This document shows, piece by piece, positions 1 through 13,797 of a stretch of 64,000 bases of DNA; position 1 is the stretch's first letter; every line of letters starts with the position of its first letter. The stretch is from Taeniopygia guttata (lineage: Eukaryota > Chordata > Aves > Passeriformes > Estrildidae): positions 2,790,001 through 2,854,000 of the forward strand of contig NC_133034.1 of NCBI RefSeq assembly GCF_048771995.1. Direction: 5' to 3'. Position numbers and translations under genes: made by a program. The notes below the pieces were generated by a model. The model was not told the DNA's origin and made no database searches. It saw nothing but the letters and a program-made list of their open reading frames with translations.

Positions 1-2034
1 GATCTTAAACACTTGAAACCTTCAACTATTCTCCTGCAGAGCTAAAACTCAGAACGGCTTGACGTCATTAGAAACGAGAGCGTTCAGTCAATTTCTCACC
101 CTCTGCCTGGAAAAGCAAGAAGGACCCCAAACAACATAAACAGCAAAGAGAAAATCAGCAGCAAGTTCACTTTGTGGAATACAGGTCTGTTGCAATATCA
201 TGTTTCACCCACTGATTATAGGAAACATTCATAACCTGGAGTCTTGCTTGTTACAAAGACATTAAATCTAAAAGTATATGACATAAGAAAAATGTTTTGC
301 TTAAAATAGATTTCTTATCCTTTATATCCCTTGTCTGCCCCAGTTCTTTGAGTCTGTTACTCTTGGGGTCAATATGAGTATGTAGAGTTCACCTGAGAAA
401 CCATAACTGGGATTAAAGGAATGAGTCAGAGGAAGGAAAAAGTCAAAACAGGATCAAGATACCTCTGCACTGGCTTGAAGCAGCTATATTAAAGGGACTA
501 TGTTTACTCCAATAAAAACTGCACGTGGCAAAAATATCTTGAGTGAAGAGGGTAAATGGAGCATTTAAAAACAAAATACTAATTAAAAATACCCATTGAG
601 CAATCAATCATTTCATAATGTGCTCATGTATGCATGTGGTCACATCCAGGCACTTCCAGTTCTGAAAGCCAACGTCACTAAGGATGTCTGAAATTAAGGA
701 TACTTGAGTTGCCACTACATCCTATTGCTCTTCATTCCTCTGCTAGCAGGAGCATTGGGTGTTCTTTGTCAAGCTGCGCCAAGCATTTCTCTCAAAATAA
801 GCAGTTGTATGCCGCCTGAGAAGCTGAAACCAATTATTAAAGATTACTCATTTCTATAAAGCCTTGTTAATACTTTTTTAACAATGTAAAGTACTTGTAA
901 AGCATTTAGGCCAATGTTTTCCAAACAGGTCGGTGATTGTGGAGACTTTGAAGCCTTCTTCAGGGCACTGGAAAGGTTAAAACCTAAAATTAGAAGCCTG
1001 CATGAAGGTTTTGGCATGCATCCACCAATGTTTTTCTGGTGGTGTTGGATTTGAATACCACTGCTGGGCACTTTTCAGACACATTTCATTGATGCACTGG
1101 GCCACCTAAATGGTCTGTGCATTCCTCCAGGTCAAGGTATTGGCTGTTCTGGGAAGTTTGTGCCAGTATGCTCCTGGGAAGTTCCCTCTGCTGTGGGGAG
1201 TTGGGGTAGCTCCTTGCCAGATTTTTCTAAAATTGAGGAAAACCCAAAAGTGTTCAAGTGGCTTATACACAGAGAAAAACTCAAAGAAAGTCCATGATTA
1301 CTTCTCTTGAACATATATGCAAAACAGTCTGGGGAAGGGCTCAGATCTGAATGAGGGAAGAGTGAAGGTGAGCCACAGCAGCCAGAGGAGGAGGCTGAGG
1401 AAGAATAGGAAAGGAGAGGGCAGTCTATGCACCACGTCCCTTACCCTGATCACTGATCAGACAGAAGAGAGCTACATGTAACTTGGACAACATTAAAAAC
1501 CCTGAATGCAACATGGGGAGGGTATCACTGGATAAAAGAGAGGATTTAGGCATTTGCAAAAGATGAGTACAGACTGACAACTAACAACCAACACAAAGAA
1601 TGTTACAAAGAGCTGTGCAAAAAAATGGAGGAGAGGTGAAAAAATTCCATCAGTACAAGGAGAGAGAACAGATCTGACATTTGTATGAAAAGTTTTAGTG
1701 GTCAGAAAGCTTAAAAGAAAAGTGTTGAATGACATCACTGCAGAACCTGATGCAAGTATGCATAAAATGTAATGTCAGAAGACATTCAGCAGGATTACAG
1801 ATAGTGCTGAGCAAAAGGAAAGGTGACATTACTAGGAATTTGTGAGGAAAAGCAGAAGAGTGAGTTCAGTAACTATTGCAGAATCTACTTTTTGAGTATG
1901 CCAGAAAAAAAGCATTAAGGTGTAGTAAGTAAAAGCGAAGAGATGTGTGGAAATAGCGTTTTAAAAAAAGACTGGATGAAATGAAGATGAAGGTACAGCA
2001 AAGTCTCTTAATGTGATAAAGGAACAAATTCTCC
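1..2034. other. Upstream non-coding DNA
   Basis: I see only short unconserved frames and no recognisable gene, RNA or repeat in this AT-leaning stretch. Confidence 0.6.
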
Positions 2035-2586
2035 TCTCTATTCTGCTCTTGTGAGACCACACCGGGAGTACTGAACACAGCCATAGTGGTCCCAGCATAA
2101 GAAGGGTATGAACAGTTGGAGGAAGTCCAGAGGAGGCCACAAAGTTGATAAGGGGATTAGGCTACCTTCCCTGTGAAGACAGGCTGAGAAAGTCAGGGCT
2201 GTTCAGCCCAGAGAAGAAAAGATTTTGCAGAGAACTCATGACAACCTTCTGGTACCTGAATGGGCTGCTGGGGAGGCAGAGAGGAACTCTTGGTCAGGAA
2301 CTGTGGTGACAGGACAAGGAGTAATGGGTTCAAACCGAAGGAGAGGAATTTTAGGTTAGATACACAGAAGAAATTCTTTCCTGTGAGGTGGCTGAGGCGC
2401 TGGAACGGATTTCCCAGAGAAGTTGTGGCAGCCCCATCCCTGGCAATGTTCCAGGGGGCCCTGAGAAGCCTGGTCAAGTGGAAGGTATCCTGGCCCAGTG
2501 CAGGGGGGTTGGAATGAGTTGATCTTTAAGGTTGCTTCCAACACAAACCATTCTCTGATTCCGTAATTCTTTTATTCTATGATAAA
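2035..2586 (+). mobile_element. CR1 LINE, 5'-truncated 3' end
   Basis: Recognisable CR1 3' text runs in order: the gtgagaccacac..ggagtactg block, cagaggaggccac, a gacaggctgagaaagtc block, the rggaagaaattctt block, and a terminal gatctttaaggttgcttcca block. It ends in the ATTCTATG-like microsatellite characteristic of CR1, with no poly(A). Divergence is moderate. It lies upstream of all genes. The 5' limit is approximate. Confidence 0.85.
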
Positions 2587-5500
2587 AGACATCTCACAAA
2601 AATACAGAGAACACACTAAATTTTCTTAAATTCTTCCCATGACTCTGGATTTTTTCACTGTCCTGCCAAAAGTCCTGTGGGTAACATTGACTTGAGCTGG
2701 TCTGCTGGGATAACCAGCAGGTGCACCCATTTAGGCTGGAAGGCATTTTTCCAGAACCAGTTCCTTTCAGCCTTTTCCCATCACCTGTTTGAAATGGCAC
2801 CTGCACCAGGAAATGTCATGTGCAACATGGGTTCCTGCAGTGGTACTTGCATTAGAACGGCCCTGGCAAAAAAATACTCCCCTCCTCTAGTTATTTTTGC
2901 CATTTTCAGTGCCTCCTGGCTGGCTCTGTAGATCCTGCAGACACTTGTGCTTTGGACACTTATGCTGTACATGGTAGCCCCTTGCTCAGGCTGGCAGTGC
3001 TTCCCTGGGTGTCTCTGCTGCAGCAGGGCAGGAGGATGGGAAGGAATGGGGCATTCCCCAGAGCCAGGCTCCGTGCTCAGCCCTGCATGCCCCATGCCCA
3101 GCTGGGTGCTGTCCCACTGCCTGCAGGCTCAGTACTCACTCCTCGGCCAGGGAGCCTCTGGAATTACACTGGGTTACTTCCAGTACACACAAAAGCCACA
3201 GTAAAACATCAGCAGTGTGTTTACATATTCAGCACTGCAATGAGGATTCCCTATCCCACCTTGGTCCAAGGCCAGCCCATGCTCCTGTCCCATGCAAATC
3301 CCCTCTCTTCCCACTCATCTCAGTGATTCCCACCCACCCACTGCTGCAAGCACCTCAAAACAAGGCCCATGCCAGCAGTCCTCCTGTGCAGAAAGTATGT
3401 GTCTAATTTTTTCCAGCCAGTATCTCCAGGTTCCAAGCCTGGGAGATGACTATGGGAGTGTAAATTGCAGAGCTGAGAAGAATGAACATTGCATCACTGC
3501 TGCCATAAACACTGAGCTATTTCATTTTGTATCAGAGTATCAAGGCACCATGAAACCAATGCCTAGCTGAGGAGATAGTCAGTTGTGCTATTGTTTGTCT
3601 GGTTCCTCTCTTTGGGGAGAAGTAAGAAACAAAGAAATGAAAGATATTTCAATTCCTGTTGGTCCCACGGGTCATGACTTGAGGGAAGTTGCTCTTGTGG
3701 AATGGCAGACAGACACATGCAACCACTAACCCAGCAAGAGAGTAGCAGGTACGTACAAAAACAGTTCCCTGAGCCCGTGTGGTGTTGTCACTGTGTTCTC
3801 ACTCAGCCCTGTAACCTCAAGCCCAGCCACAGCCCCACAACTGTTTGCATTAAATATTCTCTCACAACAGTATTTTTTCACACATCCTTACCCCACAGGC
3901 CTTCCCTTTATGCCATGCTGACACAGAACACCCTACAGCACAGCTCCAGCTCTGCCCTTCAGCCATAAAATAGCTCTCTCTTCAAACCATTTGCCAATGC
4001 CGTGACCAATTAATAGGCAGGAGCATTGCACCTCTTCATCTCCAAGACCTTTGGGCATTTCACAAGTTAAATTAATCCTTTCTCCAACCAAATAACCATG
4101 AAAAGCTTTGACAGTGAAGAAAATAGGTTGCAAATACACAGTATTTTGAATGGGCATATGCATGGCAGTCTCCCCAAATATAGAGTCTCATATTTCAAAG
4201 CTATCAGAGACCTCCAGGCTTGCAGATCCCTGCCATCGCTTGCTTCTGGTGCCCCTTTGGCAATAGGCTGAGGAATAGAAAGTTTAGAAATTGGTTACCT
4301 TGGACTAATACCCTTGCTACCCCTGAGAGTGACAGGGGACACTTTCCAGTTGCAGGAGCAGCCAGTCTATGTGCCAAGGTCTTCACACTGGTCTGGGCTG
4401 CTGTGCCTTTGGGGTGGTGTTTGGGCAAATACCCACATTTTGGGTATATTTTTGTCTACCCCTTCACATTTTTCATCAAAAAAGCTTCATCAGTAAAGTT
4501 AATCCAGAAGAGGTAGTTCACCAGGAGTTCTGTGATTTCTTCCTCCTCTGCTTGCAGCCAGAGCTGCTGAATGGCTCAGCACCTGCATTCCAAGGCACAC
4601 TGAGCAGCTGCTCTGCTGCTGGCACAGGGGTGCCAAGCAATCTCTCTTCAGACTGACTTGGCTCTCCAAGGATGGAGGAATTATGGATGCCAGAAGGACA
4701 ACTGACAATTCTGTCCTCAAATCCCATGCTTCCTGCTCCCTGCGCCCAGGAGAGCAGCACAGTAAAAAGCCTCCTACTGCCCAGAAATCACTGCCTGGAT
4801 TCAGCAGTCCAGCATTCCTAAGCTGAAAGCTGCTGCCTTGTCTAAAATGCTGCCTTGGGCACAGACTGCTGGGGAGGGATGTGGAAGAGCTGCTGTGCCA
4901 TACATCTGCTTTGGAGCAGCACCCAAAGTCCCAGCTCGGATCAACTCCCTGGTCACCCTCTCCTTTGTAAACAGGCTTTTGAGCACCTGTTCTGAGATCT
5001 AAAATGGGACCTGGAATAATCCTATGGAAAAGAGTTGTGTGCTTCTCTAAACAAAGCTCTCAGCTCTATTAAAATGCTCAGCCAGATTAAAGCAGCTTTA
5101 GATCATTGGTCTTGGACAAAGATTTGTCACACGACAACAGGAAAGAAAATGTTAGCCAAAGTAATCCCAGGAAAAACGCACGTAATGAAGGTTTGCAGAT
5201 TCCAATGCAGCAGCTAAATCAACACCTTGCTTTGCCAAGAAAACATTGTGAAATCTGTGGTTTACTCTTTGATCCTAAGCCTTCCCTACCCATCTTTTCA
5301 TAAGCAGTATCATTAGACAGATATTATTGTAAAACTAAGATTGGTTTGTCAGTGAGCTTCTGATAAAAAAAGAAATTGACTTGTCATGGGTGGCTGCTAG
5401 GCTATGCTGGCATACATTAACATGGTACTGAACCTTGAAGAAACAATGGATTATCTAAATTATTACATGTCGTAGGATAATCTTTCTTGGTCTTTTTAAT

Positions 5501-5944
5501 TAACATTTTTATGTATAGGATACAATATTTTGTAATTTTAAAAGGGGAAGAGACTGAAATGAGTAACAAATCATTACTGTAAGCAGGAAGGAATACAAGG
5601 CAAATACATCTCATTTCTATAGATGTATGCTGTATTTATATTATTCATATTTTTCCTCTAAAATTAAATAAACCTAATGATGCCCTTTAACTCAGAAACA
5701 CACTAATAAGAGTGTGAAGTTCTGAAGAACTTCTGTCTTTCCCCAGAGCAGATATTATGGAATTACACTGGAACAGTAAAATTCTCCATTCTCTTTTTAA
5801 GATAAAATTTTAAGAGAAAACTTTTTCTTAAATCATTATTGATTGGTGGAAAATTATAGTAGCGCTCCTAAAGTTAAAACTCTATAATTGGTGAACTTTT
5901 AAAAGTTCCCTGTTGTCTACAATCTGAGAAGGCTTTGGTCTCCT
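2587..5944. other. Upstream non-coding DNA
   Basis: Short overlapping frames on both strands resemble no known protein and lack splice structure that would link them. Nothing else is recognised. Confidence 0.6.
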
Positions 5945-6250
5945 GCGATGTCGCACACGGCCGGGCCCGGCTCCTCGTCCCGGCGCAGGATCTGTCCCAC
6001 TTTCCTCAGCGGCTGTTCCGCTGTCCCAATGCCCTACATTTACATTTACATTTATATTTACATTGACATTGGCATCCCTGATGGATCCCAGGGCCAGCCA
6101 GGAGCTCTCTGGGCCAGCCTGACCCGCGGGCTCCGGGGAATGGCAGCGCTGCGGAGCCGCAGCAGCTCCCCAAGGACACCTCGGGGCGCTCCTGGGGCTT
6201 CCCGCACCCCCGGGATGTTCCTGCCCCTGCAGCCCCCCGGGGTCACCGGG
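5945..6250. other. GC- and CpG-rich block beside the first solo LTR
   Basis: About 300 bp contrast sharply with the AT-rich sequence before 5940 (cggccgggcccgg, gacccgcgggctccgggg). An open frame of 122 codons at 5948-6316 crosses into the LTR and is not credible as a gene. No promoter motif can be assigned. Confidence 0.4.
6036..6075. repeat. (TACATT)n-like microsatellite
   Basis: About six imperfect 6-bp units (tacatt, tatatt, gacatt) lie inside a GC-rich block just upstream of the solo LTR at 6251. Confidence 0.85.
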
Positions 6251-6957
6251 TGTCAGAACTCAAAATGTCCCTCAGACGTTTTCAGAGGTTCCAGGCCTTG
6301 GTCAGAAGCATTTTAGACCCTGGCAAGCAGCTGAAAACAGCTGTGATTTTGAGTTTGAGCCATGGAATGAGTTACCAACTTTGAAGGTGGAACAAGCGGT
6401 CACAGAGAGTTAGATGGTATAGTAAAAGTAGTCACAAATTAGAGGGGAAAATTTTTTAGTATTGTACAGGGGGATTTTAATACCTGTACAGGGTGGTTTT
6501 ACTTTGTACAGGGGGGTCAGGAGTTCTAAGATGGAGGAAAGTGGGCCTGATCCTGTTCTTCCTCCTTCTTCTTCCTTACCTCCATGTTCTTGGTGATGTT
6601 GGCACTAACAGATTGGTTTAGAGTAGAAGAGCACATTGTAACATAGGTAGTAGGTATTGGGGAAAATCTGTAAACATATAACACGTAATATATCATATAA
6701 AAGATAGCAGCAGCCCTGGGCAGAGGGAGAGACGATGGAGACACCGGACAGTGAGGGTGTCAGGAGAGTGTGTGTGTCTCTGCCTGGGCCGCTGATCTAG
6801 GCAGCGCAGCGGGTGAAGACAATCTTTTAGATAACGAGCAATAAACTGCCTTGAGACCGAACAACAAGAGGCTGCGGAGTTTTTCTTTGGAAGCAAAGGT
6901 TGGAGGAGAGACTTTACCACCACACGAGAGCCCCGAATCAATCCCGGGGTTCTCACA
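6251..6957 (+). mobile_element. Solo LTR of an endogenous retrovirus (copy 1)
   Basis: A 707-bp element begins TGTCAGAACTC and ends GGTTCTCACA. It is flanked by near-identical 6-bp target duplications (accggg at 6245-6250, accagg at 6958-6963). A polyadenylation-type signal (caataaactgcc) lies in its 3' third. A 6-bp duplication is typical of class II (ERVK-like) elements, so that class is inferred. No internal retroviral region adjoins it, so this is a solo-LTR fossil. It shares its 5' half closely with the LTR at 36054. Confidence 0.8.
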
Positions 6958-7039
6958 ACCAGGCTGGCCCAGATCTGAGGGGCCTTGGGGGGCAGTGGAT
7001 CGGGAGATGGACAAAGATTCCAAAAGAGGCTCCAACCCC

Positions 7040-7246
7040 TGATGTGGTCCAAGATGTTTATTCCATAGGAGGAAGGGGGAAAGAGAGAGAACCAGGAAGG
7101 GACAGAGCCTTATCCAGGCTCAGTACAGGAGGGGCTACTTGGCTCCCAGCCAATTGATTCAGGAAAGGAAGGAAGGGTCAAACTAACAGGTCACAGCTAC
7201 TGGGGTCTCTGGGGAGGGAAAAACCATTCCCCAGAGCAATACAACA
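7040..7246 (-). mobile_element. Possible short LTR-like remnant
   Basis: On the - strand this begins TGTTGTATTGCTCTGG and ends near GGAATAAACATCTTGG and CCACATCA, i.e. TG..CA ends with a polyadenylation-type signal near the 3' end. No target duplication is seen and I do not recognise the family. Confidence 0.3.
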
Positions 7247-7290
7247 CTCCCGTGAGGAACAGCAGAGCTCAGGGGCAGCGCCAGCCCCTG

Positions 7291-7777
7291 GGCTCGCTGC
7301 TGAAGGTGGCAGTCCTGCTGTGCCCCAGGGGCAGCTCTGTGCCACGCTCAGGTTCCCTGCTGAAGGTGGCAGAGTCCTGCTATGCCCACGGGCAGCTCTG
7401 TGCCACGCTCAGGTTCCCTGCTGAAGGTGGCAGAGTCCTGCTATGCCCACGGGCAGCTCTGTGCCACGCTCAGGCTCCCTGCTGAAGGTGGCAGAGTCCT
7501 GCTATGCCCACGGGCAGCTCTGTGCCACGCTCAGGTTCCCTGCTGAAGGTGGCAGAGTCCTGCTATGCCCACGGGCAGCTCTGTGCCACGCTCAGGCTCC
7601 CTGCTGAAGGTGGCAGAGTCCTGCTATGCCCACGGGCAGCTCTGTGCCACGCTCAGGCTCTCTGCTGAAGGTGGCAGAGTCCTGCTGTGCCCACGGGCAG
7701 CCCTGTGCCACGCTCAGGCTCCCTGCTGAAGGTGGCAGAGTCCTGCTGTGCCCACGGGCAGCTCTGTGCCACGCTCA
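7291..7777. repeat. 61-bp minisatellite, 8 tandem units
   Basis: Units start at 7291 (60 bp), 7351, 7412, 7473, 7534, 7595, 7656 and 7717. Each contains ctgctgaaggtggcagagtc, the tgcccacgggcagctctg block and tgccacgctca. Units 2-8 are all exactly 61 bp and differ at only a few sites, indicating recent expansion and probable length polymorphism. No stops interrupt some frames, so short ORFs appear by periodicity; no gene is supported. Confidence 0.95.
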
Positions 7778-7859
7778 GACCCCGCCCGGGGTGGGCAGCG
7801 GGAGCCGCACGGGGCTGGGGATGCGGAGGGCAGAGCAGAGCCCGGCACGTCCTGCTTAA

Positions 7860-10800
7860 AAACCAAACTAGCAAAGGCACAGGCTCCTAACAGCAGAACT
7901 CCTTCAAATTTGGTACACTGGCAGTCAAAGCACACTCAGATAATTCCCTTCCTCAAGAGGAAATATTGCAACTTTTTCAGTACTTCCTCTTTTTATATTT
8001 GAAATCTTTGCACTTCACGCAATACCTTTATTTGCATGCGGATGGTAACAACTCACCTCCACTGTTTCTAACTTTAGGTCATTCATAATTCACTTACGTA
8101 AAAGGCAATAACGGTTTTTGCTACTGGCAATAATTAGCAAAACGTACATTTCTGCAGCGTGATTTCTGCTCAGATAAATATTTTCCCACCTGCTCAGCTA
8201 CTTAGCTAAAAATCTACCAACTCAATTCTTCCGTAGGCTGCAGGTAGCTGGCAGCTGGGAAGCAGGGAAGCAGGGCTTAGGCACATCCCCAACCTCCCCA
8301 GCTCACACCATGTGGTTCCAGTGGATCCATGGCAGGGGCTGGAATGAGATGGTGTTTAAGGTCTTTCAACCCAAGCCTATTCTATGATCCTGTGATTCAT
8401 ACAGAGTGAAGATTAAAGACTCTTCCTCTATAAGTAATGTTGAATTCTCTTGCCTAACAATGCTACCACCTAAGGACCGGTTTCGCACAAGTTTAAATTT
8501 CTTGCAAAAGAGACAGTAAGACACCCTTCTGAAAAACTGCAAAGATTCAATTTTTTTAACAATATTTTAAAACTTAATGAAGCTTCAGTTGCTGTAATGA
8601 TGTGGAACTAACTGAGAACTATAGTCCATTTTTTTAAAACCAATATTGAGGTTCACTAGACATTCACCATTCTTTCCACCATTAAATGGCAAGTTTAAAT
8701 GTCAGGTTTGAGCTAAAAAAGTAGCTGTGAATGAAAAGGGTCAACTGGAAAATCAGATGGATGTAGGTATTGGTTTTTTACAGGAGAGCACTTGTATGTA
8801 GATGTATTAAATCAAATTGCACTTTGACCAAAAGTTATGTATTTTTTTATTGAAAAGATGTAGATTTCTGCTTCTTTCCCCTAGACCAAGCAAGGCTCAG
8901 CTTTCAGCAGTCACTTGTCAGTTAACCAACTGATTCCCCCCTTTATTGTGTCAGAATAGGAAACACAATAATTAATTACAGAAACTTTAGGATAAGTTTA
9001 TTCCAGGAATAAGCTTATGTTCCAAGAGTAACATTATTTGCCAATGCCATCCTTATTTTTTTTTGATAATTAGACAAGCTAGTAAATGATCCCATGTAAA
9101 CCAGCAGTAGAAACTGTACCATATGATGGTCAAAAAAAAAAAAAAAGACAGACTGTGATCTGCTGAGTGCACTATACAGAGTGTCACTCCCTCTTGAAAA
9201 GAGTCCTGCTCCCTTCTCCTGTTACCAGCTCCAGGAAAAAAAAATCTCATTTGGCTTCAGAAAATTTAAACTGGACTTCATTCTTTTGCTCTGGGTCCAC
9301 ATGGGTTTCTGGTCTGATAGACTCAGTCCTGCAGGGAAGCAAACAAAGCAGCCTGGTGCAAGTCAGCAAGTGGTGAGGGTACAGGGCATGCTGACCACCA
9401 CATTGGCTTCTCTGCTTGAGGTCTTCCCAAGTAAGGTTGAGAGGCTTTACAACCCAAGAAGGAGATCTGTGTTGCCAACTAGCAGAATGAGACCACAAGG
9501 AAGGTAAGGAAGGACCACATTGATTTTGGGGCCGACATTTCTAAGCTTCACACAGTCAAAAAAACAAAGCAGAATTCGGTCACAGCTCTGGAGCATCACT
9601 CAGGGTGTGAACTCACCAGTTAGGTATGTGTAAAGAATTAGCTGAGATCTACAGGCCTCATGAGAAATAAAAGTCAGCGTTGCCTTAGACATCAATCAGA
9701 GACTAGGTTCATTTCCCATGGTTTGGGATCACACTGTGAGCTTTTCAGAGGGCCACTCAACAAATATTATGATTAGACTCAAGAGCTCAAACTTTAGTCC
9801 AGGCAGAGTCTCATTAACACCAAACAGGCTCTAAAACATGGACCTCCACATAATTCACTGCAATGGCAGCTTCCTCCCTTTCCCAGCTCCTGCCAAGCAG
9901 AACAGCTCTCCTTCATTTCAAGAGCTGCTTTGTTGGTCAGGCTTTGTTAAGCTGTGGAACAAATGTCTGAGCTGTAGCACTGTCGCCCTGGCCAAGGCTG
10001 TGTTCCTTACCTTGTGTACCAGAACCTGGCAGCAGCAGCACATGGAGGTGTACAAAGAGTACAACATCAAAATATCACTGAGGACAGCAGGCCTGCATTT
10101 CTTCTAGCATGGACCTGATTCCTGCTGTCCAATTATGGAGATCAAAGGTATAATTTACTTAGAGGAAGAATTATTTGTGCGTAAACAGCCACTAGCTAAT
10201 AATACAGAGAAGATGCTAATAAATTCTAATGGGTGGCACAGCAGACAGCAGTAGACAAGTGACTTGAGCATCTTGCTACATAAAATGAAACAAGAGGGAG
10301 TCTGATGCTGATGACAAAACATTTTTGTGAGTAATGCTGGCAAAATCTTTTAGAGAATAACTCAACTCTAAGTTAAAAGAAAGTGAGACTCTTCTTCCCT
10401 ACTAGAAACAAACTTTAGGACCTTCTTTCCATCTTCACAAACAACAAGAAATGGAAGTACCTGCTCCTGTTTTGTTTCAGACACTGATTATCTTGAGGAC
10501 AGAAAAGGAGGAACACTTGTCTGTTGTCTTGAAAAACCTGCAGTAGTGTAAGGTGTTGACGAAAGGATATCCTTCTTCCAGGGAGGAGGAAAGGACTCTT
10601 CTGGCTGGGGAAGGCTCTCCTCAGCTGCCATGGCTGGTACCTGCTGCATTTCTTTTGGTTCTTACCTACAGCTGCATTCCTGGCCTCAGCCCTTCAGTTT
10701 CATTTGGATGCATCTCATCTTGGGCTATAAAATCTTAAAATATGAGTGATGTGTCGGCTTGCTCTGCCTGCTGCTTTGGGAGTGACCACACTGCACCCCC

Positions 10801-13797
10801 AGACTGCAATTCAGTTGTTTCAAATAGACCAAACACTCATTTAAATAGCAGCCTTCCTCCACCACTCCCTCAAAAGCTAATGAGCAGAGGATCAAAGATT
10901 CTTGAGCTCAACTTGCCCATCCACACATCAGGGTGACCTCCATAGCCTGTAGCACACGTGGGAGCAATATAACAACCAGACTTCAAATACTGAACCCAAA
11001 TAATTTGGCATTTACAGCTTGGTCAGCTGGGACCTCTCTGTTATACAAGCTGAAAGCATGGTTTGGAGTCACTCATCTGGATTGTTAGCACATTGCCTGA
11101 TTATCCCGAAGAAAACAATACATGGAAGCAGCAGTTTTTCTAGAAATATCCCGGTGACTTAAAATACGTGCAAAAACACTCTGAGAGCAAAAGATGGCCA
11201 GGTAATAAATGCAACACTGCAGGGTAACACTGCAATCGTCTCTAAAAAATTTTCAAGAGTGAGGGTATGGGACAGGCCAGCTTCACAAAATCACCACTGT
11301 TTGCTGACTTTGAACAACTGCAGCTGCCCAGAGGGAGGGATATGAGAAGTCTCAGCAGCAGTTTTTGAAATGGAAGGTGGCGCTGGTTCAGCAGAGGAAG
11401 TAAACTGCAATGAAACAAAGATTCCAGTTTGCAGTTTACAGAAAATCTGATCCAAAAGTTCTGTATGTATTTTCAAAAACTGAAATCCCATTTGCTCCCC
11501 CATAGCTAAATTAAGAACGTGCTATTTTGAGCAAGAAAACCTTATCCCAATGTACTGAAAACACAGACAAAAATCCAGCAACTTTCCAGGGTTGACAAGA
11601 TTATCTCAGGCCTCAGCTATCTTGCTTTGCACTGTGCTAGAAAACAGCTGATGGTAAGATGAGCCCTGATACGTGTCCAGCTGCAGTCCCCACCCCTGCT
11701 CCCACACCAAGGGACTGTCTCTGCTACACAGCAGGGCCCTCTGTGCTCTGAGGTGTTTTCTGCAGTGCTTACTGGGATGCACAGTGGAAGAATTGCAGTG
11801 TTTTTCTACTTGAAGAAGTCGAAACCTTGCCAAGACCTTTCTTCTGCTGTTGTGTCCTTGCTCTGTTGGAGGCAGCACCTTTAAGAAGGCTCTCTCTGAT
11901 GAGGGCTGCCCCACAGCCCTCAGGAAGCATGGTGAGGCCTGGAGACGTACTGTCAACGTGTTCTTGGGTGGCTTCGGCTTTGAAAGCTGCCTGGAGTGTA
12001 AAAAGTGGAATAGTCTGGAACAGAAGCCACTTGGTCACAGAACACACAGACTTGGAGTATCATTTGTGGCAGCAAAATGGACGTGGTCTGGAATAAGAGG
12101 AGGAAGACAAACAAGGACCACTTTTGTATGAGCTCCAGGTCAGAGATATGAAGTCACTGCCATCTGCAAGTTCAGCAACCTGCTCATTACTTAGAGTAGG
12201 AAGTTTCCAGATCCCATTGTGATACCATTGTGGCTCCTCTCAGACTCATCTGGTCCCTAAGGGCTCTGTTAGCTAAAGTACAAGGATGTGGGAAGCAAAA
12301 CAAGTAACAAGAACTGTCAGAAATAGGTTCCTGTGTTTCTACCTTTGTTTAAAGAATGCCTCAGCTCCTTGCTCTTGATCCATTGTTGGTGGGTGTGATT
12401 TCTTCTGTCCCTCCTCTTAGTCATGGCCCCAAGTCCATGACTTTTTCCTGGGACAGCCTGAATCTTTCACTTTACAAGATGGGAACCAGGACTCCTGGCT
12501 AGTCTAGGCAGATTCATCTGTCGAGGTCAAACTTTACAGGGCTGAAATGCCACAGTGATGAGATCCTGGATTCAGGAGCAGACAGTTGAAAATGGGCTGG
12601 TGTTGGCTACAGAGCAACATTTAAACAGGGAGCATGGTCAAGGGGGAACAGAAGACACAGAGGTGAGGAAGTCATGGCAGGATGGAAAGCAGCCTCTGAA
12701 CTCAGCTCAAATGTACTGTGCAGAGACTCATAGGTACCAGCAGCAGCCTGTGATGTTACAGGGCTCTGTAAACTTGCTATGGCACAAGAGAGGGATATAC
12801 ATTATTGGCACAGTAATTCCAGCCAGGTAGTTCTCTCAAGCTGATACAGAGCATACACAGGTCAGTTCAGTATTCCTAAGACAGGAGCAGACAAACAAGT
12901 CATGAACAGACAAGCCTTCAGCTCTTACCAGTTCATTTAGCTAGCAGGTAATTCTTTACTGAAAACTGTATGAGAGTGCAGACAGAACAAGTCCCTAAAG
13001 GCCAAATAGAAGAATGTATCTGGAAGCTTCTACCATGAAGTAACAAACTGGATTTACCCCAGGATTAAATAACATGTTGCTACTGCAGTCTTGGGCCAGA
13101 GAACACCTCAGGAGAGCAGCTGCCTGGTTGCTGCCTGCTTTGTTGTTTCCCTATACCTGCAAAGACACAACACTCACCTCAGCATTATCCTCATGCTAGC
13201 CCAGAGAATGAAACTAGTTACTACATTTGCAGATTAATCCCTGAGCAAGGGGTTCTCTGAACGCAGGGCAGCCCAATGTGGGGCACAGAGGGCACAGATT
13301 TTCACTGGGATGTACTAGACTGAATTTATAGCTGTTATTGCAGTTCAGTTAGTAATGGCAGGCTGCTGTGTCTGCCACAGGACTTTCTTGCCTGCCTGTA
13401 AATTACATTCTGGTGCTCATTGGTAGTCCCTGCTGCTGTGCTGCTGATGCACTGTGCACTCACTGTGTTGTGCCTGGGAGCCCTTTGGTGACAGCCATGG
13501 TGATGGGCCTGGGCTGGCAGGTGGCCAGGGCATCGCTGCTGTGTCTGTGCTGCTGCACTGGGCAGGCTGGGACTCCAGTGGGAACTGGGGTGGAAGGGAC
13601 TGCGACCTGCAGAGGAGTCCACTTCCAAAAAGCACCTGGGGTGGAGACTGTAATGGATACACCTTTGTTGTAAGCCATGATTTATGTGTTACAGGAATCA
13701 GTATAACAGGAATCACGCAAATGAATGGAGGGAAAGCCTCCCAAGAAGCAGCTGCAGGGCAGAACTGACCTGGCCTAAGCTGGCCTTGGTGCCCAGG
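7860..13797. other. Upstream non-coding DNA between the VNTR and the second solo LTR
   Basis: Apart from the CR1 tail at 8312 I find no supported feature. Homopolymer runs (e.g. near 9055 and 9132) are the only simple sequence of note. Confidence 0.6.
8312..8400 (+). mobile_element. CR1 LINE 3' tail fragment
   Basis: About 90 bp match the CR1 terminus: a ggcaggggctggaatgagatg block, tttaaggtctttcaaccc and attctatgatcctgtgattc. It is strongly 5'-truncated and diverged. Confidence 0.7.

Noticed and set aside
7252-8002. Several 70-85 codon open frames on both strands
   Set aside because: They follow the 61-bp tandem repeat and shift with its period; no coding signature.
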